A DNA stretch of 64,000 nucleotides, from NCBI GenBank assembly GCA_020698575.1, contig CM036251.1, positions 7,273,788 through 7,337,787 of the forward strand. Direction: 5' to 3'. Shown here piece after piece: positions 1 to 11,537 of the stretch. The DNA is from Bostrychus sinensis. Taxonomy: Eukaryota > Chordata > Actinopteri > Gobiiformes > Eleotridae. The translations under genes and the position numbers were made by a program. How positions within the stretch are numbered: position 1 is the first letter of the stretch; every line of letters starts with the position of its first letter. The notes below the pieces were generated by a model, which was not told the DNA's origin, ran no database searches, and worked only from the letters and a program-made list of their open reading frames with translations.

Positions 1-249
1 AATATGGACTCCATAAGGTTTCTTCTTTTTTCCCGTAGCTGTTTTTTTTTAGGAGTTTTTCCTTACCAAGAAGGAGGGTCTAAGGACAGGAGTGTCCTGG
101 GTCTGTTTAGTTTAGTGTAGTTATTGTTTGTGCTGATTGTGTGTTAAGTCTGATTGTGTGTTTATGTTTGATCAACTGTTTGTGAAGCCCTTTGAGGCGA
201 CTTTTGTTGTGATACTGGGCTACACAAATAAATCTAAATTGAATTGAAA
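1..249 (+). mobile_element. 3' end of an L2-like LINE
   Basis: The stretch ends with the tail typical of teleost L2-like LINEs: a 'GAAGCCCTTTGAGGCGACTT' segment, 'GGGCTACACAAATAAATC', then short TTGAA-type repeats. Only the 3' untranslated end is in the window, with no coding sequence. The L2 reverse-transcriptase fragment near 17 kb may belong to the same family. Family assignment is from remembered tail sequences. Confidence 0.6.
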
Positions 250-559
250 TGGAAAACATCTTCTTTGGGGAGAATGAAGACAACACAACTGGAAGCGACA
301 GGAAAATATGCACAATTTGAAGAAGAAAAAGAAAAAGAAGAAGAAGAAAACATAAACAACCATGGCAAACACTGAAGAAAGTTGAGCGCTACCCAAGCAA
401 AACTGGATATATAGACGTTTTTTCTTTTTCCTTTTTTCCAAACAGAGAGCTGCGCACACAACGGCAGCAGCGACCCAGGGAGCGTCCATGTTTGTTTACC
501 ATTTAGTTTTCAAAACTTCCCCGCGAGAGTTTGCTGTGTTTGGTTGGCGTCAGTTACGG

Positions 560-935
560 TCTCAACAGATCTTGTAGTGTGTGAGAGCCAGTCTTTCAGT
601 CATCAGAACTAAATCTGCTGAAACCAGTCATTAGTGTGTGCTCCTCGTCTTTTCAGAATCTGTAACTGAGAAAATTGTATCGTGTGTCCCCAGCTTTAAG
701 CGCTGAATTTATCAGAATGAGTCTCTGGACTTTAGAAATGCGCAGGAGCACTTCCTGGTGTCACGTGTCTATGTAGAGCCGTGAGACCGAGCGTTTTCAG
801 ATCTTGAGAAGGGGATGGCCTCAGCATACAGGATTACTCAAATTTGTGAATGAAACAAAAATAAATCCATACTCCAGGTGTGTTTTTGAGGTGAAAACAA
901 CATTATAATCTTGTTAAAAGCTAAAAGAGTTGATT
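560..935. repeat. Dispersed MITE-like repeat, copy 1
   Basis: Parts of this stretch recur near 9,690-9,780 ('CTTTTCAGAATCTG'), 15,990-16,090 ('GATCTTGAGAAGGGGATGGC') and 5,913-6,016 ('ACTCCAGG...GTTTTTGAG'). That makes it a dispersed non-coding repeat. No open frame of interest is present. Positions 250-559 hold nothing I recognise. Confidence 0.5.
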
Positions 936-939
936 TTTA

Positions 940-1096
940 ATTTTGTCACAACACATTTTCATTTAAGGCTCTGATCTGAAAATGATTCTGACGATGTAAA
1001 TCTGTGTCTGATGGAAGACTTCAGCATTATAGTGATACATTTGCATTTGTTGATATCACTATAACAAAAAATTGGTGATATATTTTACAGCCCTAG
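940..1096. mobile_element. Partial MITE related to 59,397-59,790
   Basis: It shares 'AACACATTTTC', 'TTAAGGCTCT', 'GCATTTG(T/C)TGATAT' and 'ACTATAACA/GCAATAACA' in the same order with the element at 59.4-59.8 kb. It ends with 'TACAGCCCTAG', the complement of the 'AGGGCTG' end seen there. Only one half is preserved. Confidence 0.55.
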
Positions 1097-1980
1097 TTAG
1101 TCCATGTTTGACCCATGGACAGAGCCTCACAATGGAACAGAATCAGACAAAATCCTGAACCCAGACAGTGTTACCAAAAAGTAATTTCTTCCTCGGCCCC
1201 ATCACTGGCCTTTCCAGGTGTCCAGGTGATCATCAATTGAACGGTTTGAAAAGAAAAGGCATCAGGACAAAGTTTGTTTGTTAGAAAAAATAAAAAAGGG
1301 ACTTTGTGGGGATAAAAGCTTAGCTCACATTCACAATTCATGTCAAGAAGGACAAAATGTCTTCTAAAGAACAACCTTTTTTGTGTAAATCAGTGTTGCC
1401 AAAAACATAATTTCCTTTTAAGTAATTATGCCAAAAAGCCATTGTTTTTTTTTTTCATTTATTTTCTGCTGCTTATTAATGTTAATGCTCGTGTCTGGCA
1501 GCAACTGTGGGCCTTAGGTTGGTACTGCTATTTTCACATAATTATAATCTTTATACAGCATATGGATCCTGCAGAGACTTTTACTGTAACGTCGAAGAAG
1601 CCAGTGAAATGTAATAAACTTCTGAGCACAGTTTTCATGTTCTATTGATAAAAATAGCTTTCATCAAAGTTATTAGCTCAGTGGGTGAAAGCAGCGCAAA
1701 CTATAAAAAGCTCGGATGTATTTCTAACCAGAACCAGCTGTGTTTGTGTGAGCTGCTCTGGCTCCTGCTTCCTGGTTTATTTCTGTTTTAGCCCAAACTC
1801 TGTCCGGGATGAGTCAGCTCCTCCTGTTCCCATCACACACTGAGGCATTAGTTCAGTAAACCTGAGGTGGAAGAAGTAAAAATACTGCAACTTTAAAATA
1901 ATATTAATAATATAATATAATAAGTAGAAGTAAAAGTACTCAACAAAATGTAAAAAAAAAAAAAAGTAAAAATGATTCAG
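1097..1980. other. Intergenic, no gene seen
   Basis: AT-rich sequence with short poly-T and poly-A runs. Open frames here are short, low in complexity and lack recognisable domains. I see no repeat family that I can name. Confidence 0.5.
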
Positions 1981-2194
1981 TGTTATGTTTACTGGACTGC
2001 TTCTATGTACTTCTACCACTACTACTACCAGTACCACTACTACTACTTACAGTAAAAAGTACTACTACAACTACTTTTGCTACCACTAGAACCACTACTA
2101 GTATAATAATGTTACTCAAGTAGAAGTAAAAGTACTTAACAAAAGTCTTAACATTAATAAAAGTAATTGATGTAAACTTTGCTAAAGAAGAAAA

Positions 2195-2229
<35 letters not shown>

Positions 2230-2560
2230 TTGGTAGTTAAGTAGAAAGTACTATTATTACAACTACTGCTGCTACTGCTACCACCATAATCACTACTACT
2301 ACTATTACTATGACTCAAGTAGAAGTAAAAGTAATCATCAAAATTGTTACTTGAGTAGGAATAAAAATGTATTGAGTGTAAAAATTACTACAACTGCTGC
2401 TACTACTACCACGACAATACTACTACTACTTCTACTACAACTACTACTACTGTTAATACTAATAGTATTTCTAAAGTACACTTAAAAGTACTCGACACAA
2501 TTATTACTTGAGTAAAAGTAAAAAAGTATTGAGTGTAGATTTTCCAAAAAATAATTATTA
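1981..2560. repeat. Imperfect TAC/CTA microsatellite tract
   Basis: Long runs of TAC/CTA triplets are interleaved with repeated 'AAGTAGAAGTAAAAGTA' segments and short AT-rich spacers. It is a compound, degenerate microsatellite without coding content. Confidence 0.85.
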
Positions 2561-2567
2561 TTACTAC

Positions 2568-2693
2568 TTGAGTGGCTCAGTCGGTACAGACTTCACCCAC
2601 TAACCCAGAGGTTGGTAGTTTGATCCCAGCTACTGGCATTGCATACTTTTGTTGTGTCCTTGGGCAAGACATTTAATTCACCAAGACCAATGC
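2568..2693 (+). mobile_element. tRNA-derived SINE (V-SINE-like)
   Basis: The 5' part has a pol III A-box ('TGGCTCAGTCGG', about 2,573) and a B-box-like segment ('AGTTTGATCCC', about 2,617). These are followed by 'TGTCCTTGGGCAAGACATTT', a body segment I associate with fish V-SINEs. The tail runs directly into the (TTA)n tract. Confidence 0.75.
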
Positions 2694-2695
2694 AG

Positions 2696-2764
<69 letters not shown>

Positions 2765-2850
2765 TGCTACTACTGGTGCTACTACTTCTACCACTACTAC
2801 TACAACTACTATCGCTACTACTATTATCCAATTTACCATTAAGGAAAATA
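2694..2850. repeat. (TTA)n then (TAC)n microsatellite
   Basis: About 22 perfect TTA triplets (2,698-2,762) are followed by TAC-type triplets to about 2,825. The position directly after a SINE body suggests that it grew from the SINE tail. The open frames through it (poly-Y or poly-I) are artefacts. Confidence 0.9.
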
Positions 2851-3884
2851 AAATAAAAAAACTTAAATAGAAGTAAAAGTATGTATTATATAAAATGTAT
2901 TCAACAAGTACAAAAAAAACAAAAAAAAAACAACAACTTCAGAGTGTTTTTTGTGTCCCGGGTGGAGCTCACACAGACCGAGGTTACACCCGACTCAGGT
3001 CATTACGTTCCTAATGATAATTATAATTGCATGGCACTTTAGAAGTGCATTAAAACAAAAGGAAGCACGACTTCCAATAAGAGTTCAGTGTTTACTAATG
3101 AAAACTATTATCTGGAAGATTTTGGGGCAAATTAGAGAAACTTTGGGAGCAGCATTAAAGTAATTAGTTATGAGAAGTTCCTCCATTAGACTTTATAATT
3201 GTGTTCCTGACTTTCCTAACTTATTCTTTGTTTGCCTTTTTTGCCTGTAATTCATTTATTTATTTTTAATGTCAATAACAGTGACATATTTCTTATTTAT
3301 TAGGCAGGGCAGTCCATTCCATTTTTAAATCTTATTTCAGTAGTGTACATACAAGGCAACTACAGCCTGCCTCGGCGTCATGGGTTCAAGTCCAGACTCT
3401 GTGATTCCCTGCTACTACCATCCTGCCAATGAAGCCTAAAAAATGGCCCCAAAAAAGTCTCTCTTGATGTTTTTCAGCTACCAGCCATAGCTGCATTGTG
3501 CTCAGACCAGCTCCAGGTGAACAATGGGAGTGTTGTGGTTTTGTTAAAAAAAATAAAAAATAAAAAAGAATTTTTAATTTCCACCTTAGTCATGACAGAA
3601 TTTGATTTTCATTATCTGCACTTATCACCATTGTGTTAGATAACACAAATGAATGAGCAGAAATTAAATCCAAGTGTTCACATATCTGCATAAGCAACAA
3701 TAAATCAACCAGGACAGACTTAAAACAAACACAGACAATTAAGTGAAGTGTAACGGATGATTTATTGAAGGAATAAACTAGACCTCGGGAGGGAGAGACG
3801 TCTGAGATGAGGCGAAGGGAGAGTTTGAGCAATTAGTTAAGGAAATTTTATCCCCCGTGCCGAGATACTGGAGGTGGTGGTGAA
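2851..3884. other. Intergenic, SINE-like remnant only
   Basis: No gene is seen. Near 3,375-3,400 'TCATGGGTTCAAGTCCAG' resembles a pol III B-box, so a decayed SINE may lie around 3,350-3,540. The rest is AT-rich and featureless. Confidence 0.4.
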
Positions 3885-4248
3885 GAGGAGGAGACTGAGG
3901 AGGTGCAGGAGGCTGAGGAGGTGCAGGAGACTGAGGAGGCTGAGGAGACTGAGGAGGTGCAGGAGGCTGAGGAGGCTGAGGAGACTGAGGAGGTGCAGGA
4001 GGCTGAGGAGGTGCAGGAGGCTGAGGAGGCTGAGGAGGCTGAGGAGGTGCAGGAGACTGAGGAGGTGCAGGAGGCTGAGGAGGTGCAGGAGGCTGAGGAG
4101 GTGCAGGAGGCTGAGGAGGCTGAGGAGGCTGAGGAGGTGCAGGAGACTGAGGAGGTGCAGGAGGCTGAGGAGGTGCAGGAGGCTGAGGAGGCTGAGGAGG
4201 CTGAGGAGACTGAGGAGGTGCAGGAGACTGAGGAGGTGCAGGAGACTG
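3885..4248. repeat. G-rich minisatellite (GAGGAGGCT / GAGGAGGTGCAG)
   Basis: The array mixes 9-bp (GAGGAGGCT, GAGGAGACT) and 12-bp (GAGGAGGTGCAG) units. Because unit lengths are multiples of three, all three frames on one strand and a proline-rich frame on the other stay open. I do not treat them as genes. The G strand has a GG pair every 3-4 bases. Confidence 0.95.
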
Positions 4249-4263
4249 TTTTTTTGCCTTATT

Positions 4264-4560
4264 TTCCACTATAGAGCACCCCCTACATTTCAAAGTAAAG
4301 CACTATCGTAAATACTCACAAATCCAGTTGACCCCTTGCTCAACTTTACTTTAATTTTCCTTTCTGTGTTTCCATTTGAAGATTTTTCTTTTCTCTGCCA
4401 TAACAAAACTCAAGAATTAAAGCCAGTTTGTTGTTTGGCTCTAACTTTCTCTCGAGACTTGAGACTTCTGTGACACCGGGTTGGGACGCTCAGACTTGTG
4501 AGAGACATTACATGGACTCCGAAACAGTTTATTTAAAGTAAAGTTTCGCTTTAAAGGTGT
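4264..4560. repeat. Dispersed repeat shared with 60,735-61,135
   Basis: Segments 'TTGTTTGGCTCTAAC', 'CTCGAGA...AAGACTTCTGTGACAC' and 'GGGTTGG...CTCAGACTTG' occur in the same order at 60.9-61.0 kb. Both copies begin with 'AGAGCACCCCCTA'-like sequence. This is a non-coding dispersed element of unknown class. Confidence 0.6.
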
Positions 4561-5009
4561 AAAGTAAGTATTGTAATAGTGGAGCAATGAAATGCGAAGT
4601 GTTTTGTTGTGGAGGTTTTATTGTGAAAGTTAAATAGTCACGCTTGTACTGGTGGTAGTAAAGTATAGCAGCAGTAGTAGTAATAACAAAAACTAACACA
4701 CTTCCCTGTCCTGTAACCTCTCTCTGTCCTGAGTGTCCCAGTGTTCTCAGATGAGCAGATGTTGTCCTTGAACCGCTGGAGGACGGTCTGTACTGGGCTG
4801 GTCACTCTCATTTGTCTCTCTTTTGCACTGGGGAGGTTCAAAAAGCACTGCTCCGGGTCCCAAACTTAAACGGGACGTCCCAGTGACCCTTGCACAGTCA
4901 GCCGCCCAGTTAACCTCCGCTGTCCAAACTCTGATTTATTAGGAGCTGACGCAACACAAGAACTTAGTGCAGAATAAACTCTTTTTCCCAAGGACTCGTG
5001 ACTCACAGA
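4561..5009. other. Intergenic, no gene seen
   Basis: Short open frames lack domains. A segment near 4,836-4,880 vaguely resembles the dispersed family at 12.5 and 36.3 kb. Nothing else can be supported. Confidence 0.4.
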
Positions 5010-5895
5010 CTTTTTTTTTACACCAGTGACTTGGACTTGGACTCAATACTGGACTTTTCTTTTCCCCCAGACTTGGACTCCAGCTTTGAATCAGACTTTT
5101 ACACCTTGGACTTGGACTTAGAACTGGACTTTTCTATTCCCACAGACTTGGACTCATGCTTTGACTCAGGCTTTTACACCAATAGCTTGGACTTGGACTC
5201 AAACCCAGACGTTTCTATTCCCACAGACTTTGATTCATGACTCAACTGTGACTTGGACTTGGACTCAATACTGGACTTTTCTTTTCCCCCAGACTTGGAC
5301 TCCAGCTTTGAATCAGACTTTTACACCTTGGACTTGGACTTAGAACTGGACTTTTCTATTCCCACAGACTTGGACTCATGATTCAACTGTGACTTGGACT
5401 TGGACTTAAGAACTGGACTTTTCTCTTCTCTCAGACTTAGACTCAGGACTCGACTCGGACTTTTACTCCAATGATTTGGACTAGAACTTGGAGCTGGACT
5501 TTTCTATTCCCACAGACTTGGACTCATGCTTTGACTCAGACTTTTACACCAATAGCTTGGACTTGGACTCAAACCCAGACTTTTCTATTCCCACAGACTT
5601 TGATTCATGACTCAACTGTGACTTGGACTTGGACTCAATACTGGACTTTTCTTTTCTCTCAGACTTGGACTCCAGCTTTGAATCAGACTTTTACACCTTG
5701 GACTTGGACTTAGAATTGGACTTTTCTCTTCCCACAGACTTGGACTCATGACTCGACTCGGACTTTTACGCCAATGATATGGACTAGAACTTGGAGCTGG
5801 ACTTTTCTATTCCCACAGACTTGGACTCATGACTCAACTGTGACTTGGACTTAGACTTTAAAACTGGACTTTTCTCTTCTCACAGACTTAGAACT
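5010..5895. repeat. Complex minisatellite built on GACTTGGACT
   Basis: Units of 'ACTTGGACT' and 'GGACTTTTCT(A/C)TTC' alternate. Larger blocks starting 'GGACTCAATACTGGACTTTT' recur near 5,035, 5,260 and 5,630, so a higher-order repeat of about 220-370 bp is present. Frames are open only in pieces (poly-DLDL or WTWTQ) and are not convincing proteins. Confidence 0.9.
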
Positions 5896-5912
5896 GGACA
5901 TACAACAAGTAT

Positions 5913-6016
5913 GAATAAAACAAAATACTACTCCAGGTCTGTTTTTGAGATGGAAACAACCTTATAACATGGTTAAATGCTCAAAAAAAGTCAATTTAGC
6001 AGAATAGGGGACCTTT
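5913..6016. repeat. End of a dispersed MITE-like family
   Basis: Reads 'ACTCCAGGTCTGTTTTTGAG' and ends 'CAGAATAGGGGACCTTTAAA'. Related pieces occur at about 868-910, 11,787-11,855 and 19,590-19,640. The 'AAAGGTCCCCTATTCTGC' end is likely a terminal repeat of the family. Confidence 0.5.
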
Positions 6017-7633
6017 AAAAGCAGCATAATCCAGGTCTATAGGAATATGTTTTTAAAAGGGGATTCAAAAGATGCTACCAAGTTTGCAGTAGCCAGGATA
6101 GACAAGGATAGGTTGAATATGAATGAATGAATTTTCAGCAAAGACCAAGCCTCAGAGCTGTGTCTGTATTTATTGAAGCCACTGTAAACGTTTGAGTAAT
6201 CCTCCTTTTCATGCACAAAGATGGCCACCTGCAGCGTTCACCAGAAGCTCCTCTTCACTGAACGCCTCCAGGGGAAAAAAACAAATAAGATATGAAATCA
6301 TTTGTTGTTAATTAGCCCTAAAACCTCCCTCAGATCGTCCCGCGTTGAGTTGGAGGGATGGAGCTAAACTGTAGCTTATCGGGACACGCCACGGCATTTC
6401 TCTCACAGCAGGATTCACAGCGGCTCCGTTCTGGTTTTTTTTAATTGGTTTTGCGGCGTACCAGGGGCGGCCATGTTGGATTCATTTAAAGAAACAGCGT
6501 GTTGGCGTCGCTCCGCGCTCATATGGGCGTCCAACTGAGAGGAGAGCGAGGCGTTTTAGAGGCTGGGGTTCAAAATGAGGGCAGTGTAGTGTAATGTAAA
6601 GGTCTGTCTAAATTCTTAAATATTAAACTATTTTTCTCTGTGTTCAGCTGGTCTGTAAAGGGCAAAATCTATTTTATATTCTGATTTTTTGTGTTTTTTT
6701 GATAATTAAAAATGTATTCTCTATCAAGCTAAAGTTTTTTTATACTTTAAAATGTATGGAAGGTGATCTTTGAAATTACCTTTTAGTAATGGTGTGGACT
6801 GGTCAAAGACTTCTTTACCTCAGACTATTTTACTTGATTTTACTTGTTTTTACTCGCTGCAAACCAATTTCCTTACGAGGACAATAAACTGCTACCTTCC
6901 TACCTAAATGGTTATCTGTTTGAGTGTAAGTGTCCACGGTGTATCCTTCCTCAGGCCCATAGTTGCTGGGATAAGCTCCAATCGCCTTGGAGCCTATGGA
7001 AATAAAATTAAGATGAATGAATAAGTGAACGTTTTATAGTCAGCGATTTCCAAAACACAAACTCCTCTTACCTGAACTACCTCCAAAAGCAACACAAAAT
7101 ATTATTATTGTTTTAAAGTAACTAATAATACTAATACTACTAATACTATTGGTAATGAAAATAACTACGCTTGATTAAGCAGTAATAATACATTAATAAT
7201 TAATATGTATTAACAATAATTTAATGTAGAGAGCGCTGATAGCTATTGAATGAACACTGAGCTTATTACTCATAAATTAGACCTTAATAACAATGTTTAT
7301 AACTGGTGGTGTTTAGTAATGTTGCAGTAATGTTTTGTAATTAACTGGTTACTAATCCTTAACTAATGCTTTATAGTGTGTAGTTATTATTATTTATTGT
7401 ATTATGTGTTACCAGTGTACTTTTACTTAATATCTACTTATTCTTCTATCACTGTAATCCACTGAATATAGCCACTGTTTTCTTTTTAACAAATAACATT
7501 TCTTCTTAATTCTTGTGATTTTTCTTATTAACAAGGTGTTTAATTGTGCTTTTAAAGCTGTTGCTGGTGATTGTGATGCCATAAAATTATAATTCCTGCT
7601 CACGTTATGACCTCTTGAGTTGCCATGTCATGT
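6017..7633. other. Intergenic, no gene seen
   Basis: Mostly AT-rich unique-looking sequence. A LINE-tail-like 'GACAATAAACTGCTACCTTC' lies near 6,881. A SINE-tail-like segment ('CCATAGTTGCTGGGATAAGC') lies at about 6,938-7,020 and ends in ATGAATGAATAA. No domain-bearing open frame is present. Confidence 0.45.
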
Positions 7634-9385
7634 CAGTCAAACTTGAGTTAAACCACGTCAAACCTGAGTTAAACCACATCAAACCTGAGTTAAACCATGT
7701 CAAACCTGAGTTAAACTATGTTAAACCTGAGTTAAACCATGTCAAACCTGAGTTAAACTATGTTAAACCTGAGTTAAACTATGTCAAACTTGAGTTAAAC
7801 TATGTTAAACCTGAGTTAAACTACGTCAAACCTGAGTTAAACTATGTTAAACCTGAGTTAAACCATGTCAAATCTGAGTTAAACCATGTCAAACCTGAGT
7901 TAAACTACGTCAAACCTGAGTTAAACTATGTTAAACCTGAGTTAAACCACGTCAAACCTGACTTAAACCACATCAAACCTGAGTTAAACCACGTCAAACC
8001 TGAGTTAAACTACGTCAAACCTGAATTAAACCACGTCAAACCTGAGTTAAACCACGTCAAACCTGAGTTAAACTATATTAAACCTGAGTTAAACCATGTC
8101 AAACCTGAGTTAAACTATGTTAAACCTGAGTTAAACTATGTTAAACCTGAATTAAACCATGTCAAACCTGAGTTACACTATGTTAAACCTGAGTTAAATC
8201 GCGTCAAACCTGACTTAAACCACATCAAACCTGAGTTAAACCACGTCAAACCTGAATTAAACCACGTCAAACCTGAGTTAAACCATGTCAAACCTGAATT
8301 AAACCACATCAAACCTGAGTTAAACTACGTCAAACCTGAATTAAACCACGTCAAACCTGAGTTAAACCACGTCAAACCTGAGTTAAACTATATTAAACCT
8401 GAGTTAAACCATGTCAAACCTGAGTTAAACTATGTTAAACCTGAGTTAAACTATGTTAAACCTGAATTAAACCATGTCAAACCTGAGTTACACTATGTTA
8501 AACCTGAGTTAAATCGCGTCAAACCTGACTTAAACCACATCAAACCTGAGTTAAACCATGTCAAACCTGAATTAAACCACATCAAACCTGAGTTAAACCA
8601 CATCAAACCTGAGTTAAACTATATTAAACCTGAGTTAAACTATGTTAAACCTGAATTAAACCACATCAAACCTGAGTTAAACTACGTCAAACCTGAATTA
8701 AACCACGTCAAACCTGAGTTAAACCACGTCAAACCTGAGTTAAACTATATTAAACCTGAGTTAAACCATGTCAAACCTGAGTTAAACTATGTTAAACCTG
8801 AGTTAAACTATGTTAAACCTGAATTAAACCATGTCAAACCTGAGTGACACTATGTTAAACCTGAGTTAAATCGCGTCAAACCTGACTTAAACCACATCAA
8901 ACCTGAGTTAAACCATGTCAAACCTGAGTTAAACCATGTCAAACCTGAATTAAACCACATCAAACCTGAGTTAAACTACGTCAAACCTGAATTAAACCAC
9001 GTCAAACCTGAGTTAAACCACGTCAAACCTGAGTTAAACTATATTAAACCTGAGTTAAACCATGTCAAACCTGAGTTAAACTATGTTAAACCTGAGTTAA
9101 ACTATGTTAAACCTGAATTAAACCATGTCAAACCTGAGTTACACTATGTTAAACCTGAGTTAAATCGCGTCAAACCTGACTTAAACCACATCAAACCTGA
9201 GTTAAACCATGTCAAACCTGAATTAAACCACATCAAACCTGAGTTAAACCACATCAAACCTGAGTTAAACTATATTAAACCTGAGTTAAACTATGTTAAA
9301 CCTGAATTAAACCATGTCAAACCTGAGTTACACTATGTTAAACCTGAGTTAAACCGCGTCAAACCTGAGTTAAACTATGTTAAAC
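7634..9385. repeat. 21-bp minisatellite, about 83 units
   Basis: The unit reads CCAYGTCAAACCTGAGTTAA plus A; 1,752 bp correspond to about 83 copies. Variants (CAYATC, TAYGTT, CGCGTC) are arranged in a higher-order pattern: a block beginning 'AACTATATTAAACCTGAG' restarts near 8,070, 8,387, 8,742 and 9,037. Since 21 is a multiple of three, the plus strand stays open for 410 codons as HVKPELN repeats until a TGA near 8,845. I regard this as a by-product, not a gene. Confidence 0.95.
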
Positions 9386-10555
9386 AAGGCTTTCTGAACA
9401 AACGCTGGCTTAACTTAAATCCAGTTTAATGTCAGCCGCTCTGTGTTTCCTTCCCAGTGTTTTTGATCTGTACGTTTTGATCTTGAACAGTTTGTTGCAT
9501 CATTTTGCTGTGGAAAAGTAATCCATCTGCAGCAGGATCTGTGTACTCGCCGCTCAAACACAGAACTTGTCAAATTACTGTCAACGCACTTTTTAAAGGC
9601 AACAACTGACATCATACAAATACTGAGGTGTACAGATACTGTTCACTCACAAAAAAATATATCGTTTTAGTAGTATTTGAAGTTTGTGGTCTAATGGAAA
9701 GAACAAAATCTGCTGTAAGTGTGAGCTCCCAGCCTTTTCAGAATCTGCAGAGACTGGAAAAGCCACGTTCTCCTCTTGCGTCTGAACTCAAATCCAACTT
9801 CTCTGAGGGTTCTGCGCAGTATCTTTGTATCATTGTGTTTTATGGCAGCTGTTCTTCATAAGCACCATGTTTGTTTAGGAAACTGATTAGTTCCTCCGTC
9901 AAATAAAATTCAAACAACGAGGTAAAAGACTAACTTCGTCTGTATAGAATAGGAAGAGGAACATTCATACACATTTCTTTGTTTATAGCCCGCCATAAAA
10001 GACTTTTGCACAGCGTCTTTCAGCAATCAAAAATTGCCTGGAGCAGTTGCTTTTTTGCCCGCCGTGAGGAAATGTATTGAACAAAAATAAACTTCTTCAT
10101 AAATAAACTAAATACACACGCGCTGGACAAAACTCTATAGGGCTGAAGTGTTGAGTTCACTTCAGATACCGACTTTGAAGCCCGGCTGAATCCTAATATC
10201 TGTAGCACTGACTTAGTCTTTCCCTAATCCTCGATACATCAAGGAGCCCACTTTTCTTCACCTTTTCTCCTCGGATTTAACCTGTGAAGTGTAAAACTGG
10301 ACTATATGTAGGAAAGCCGGCTGGGATCTTCTCTGTCCGGGTCTAAGCAGAGGTTACACATAAGAAAAGGCATGGGAAAGTTCAAAACAGGAGTATCCCA
10401 TAAAGACGTGTTATGTAAGAAAGAAAAAAAGATTGACGTATGCCCTGGTACTGTAAGGCAGAAGTTCCAAAATGGTGGATAGGGACTCAAAAGTTGAAAA
10501 AAGTTGCAATGTAAAGTCTAGAATTACATAAAATGGTGAAAGATTTGGCGTTTTG
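9386..10555. other. Intergenic, no gene seen
   Basis: Contains a fragment of the dispersed repeat of 560-935 at about 9,690-9,780. Otherwise there are only short open frames without recognisable domains. Confidence 0.45.
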
Positions 10556-11012
10556 GGGCCAAATTGAAAAAATAAAAATACGAGCACTACGAGAATAAAG
10601 TCGTAGCCCAAAAAAAGTCATAATTATACGAGAATAAAGTCAAAATCTTACGAGAATAAAGTTGTAATATTTTGAAATTAAAGTTGTAATTTTAAAATAA
10701 TTGCTTCAAAGTCCTACTAATGATAATAGTAGTAGTAATGATGGGACTAAAGGCTCAGTATTTCACTGCGCATGAAGTTAAAATGAAAGAAAAACCTCAC
10801 TAAATGCTTCAAATTCCCCAGGACGAAAGGAGAAACCGCAGCATGGACAGGTTACCTTCATTTTTTAAATATTTCAACTTTATTCTCATAATATTTCGAT
10901 TTTATTCATGTAACATTATCACTTTTTTAGCTACAATATTATTCTCAAATATGATGACTATTCTCATAAAATTATTATTATTATTATTATTATTATTTTC
11001 AGTGACTTTATT
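10556..11012. mobile_element. Foldback MITE with ACGAGAATAAAGT ends
   Basis: The left arm repeats 'ACGAGAATAAAGTC/TTGTAAT' several times (10,570-10,690). The right arm (10,865-11,012) carries the complement 'TTTATTCTCATAATATTTCG'. The arms enclose about 170 bp of unrelated sequence. This is a snap-back, non-autonomous element. Confidence 0.7.
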
Positions 11013-11400
11013 CTAGGGATGTAATAATGCACTTAAGTCACGATTCGATTCAATTCACGATTTTATGTTCACGATTACGATTTAGTTGCAGTATAGAAAC
11101 ACTGTTTTTACTTCTGTCATGTCGTAATCAGAAATAAAAAGCTCTTAAATAAACCACAGTGTAAATTGCTAACGTTAGCTTACCCAGCGTTCAGCCTCCC
11201 CACGTAAGGCACAGAGCTGCAATAATCCACTCTGTTTTATTCATTATAGAGATAATTCATGTTAAATATCACGCGTATGACTATTATTTATCTATAAATA
11301 CTAAAACATCAAATGAGTCTGGTCGGGCTTTATCACAGCAAAACATTATCAGCGGAGTTTCGCCGAACCTTTTTTTTTTTTACACAGACGCCAGAGTCAC
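11013..11400. repeat. Dispersed element, copy without array
   Basis: Starts 'CTAGGGATGTAATAATGCAC'. It shares 'GCTGCAATAATCCA(C/G)TCT', 'TTTTATTCATTA' and 'ATTATT...ATAAATACT' with 14,180-14,320. One 'GTTAGCTTACC' segment here corresponds to the unit that is amplified into the 41-bp array in the other copy. Confidence 0.6.
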
Positions 11401-11423
11401 GTGATCACCGGTGAGTTAAAAAT

Positions 11424-11537
11424 AGTGTGCGTCTGTCCGAATCATTCACAAAATGAGTGCACTCTATAGTCCGCTATATAGTGCTGTACTATATAGTGAT
11501 TGAGGGGTTAGGGGCTAGGGGTGACGTTCGGACACAG
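11424..11537. mobile_element. Short MITE with CTGTCCGAA / TTCGGACACAG ends
   Basis: Inverted ends ('GTCTGTCCGAAT' and 'CGTTCGGACACAGC') flank a palindromic 'ACTATATAGTG' core. This is a form often seen in fish genomes. Confidence 0.55.

Noticed and set aside
2568..2640. A functional tRNA gene
   Set aside because: A- and B-box-like sequence is present, but acceptor and anticodon stems do not pair and a SINE body follows.
3778..4293. Proline-rich 171-codon minus ORF
   Set aside because: It comes from the G-rich minisatellite; all frames are open because units are multiples of three.
7615..8847. 410-codon HVKPELN ORF as a repeat protein gene
   Set aside because: It is the translation of a 21-bp minisatellite. 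No signal peptide, splice context or non-repeat domain, and the array continues past the stop.
7634..9385. CRISPR array
   Set aside because: There are no unique spacers; the units are contiguous tandem repeats in a vertebrate genome.
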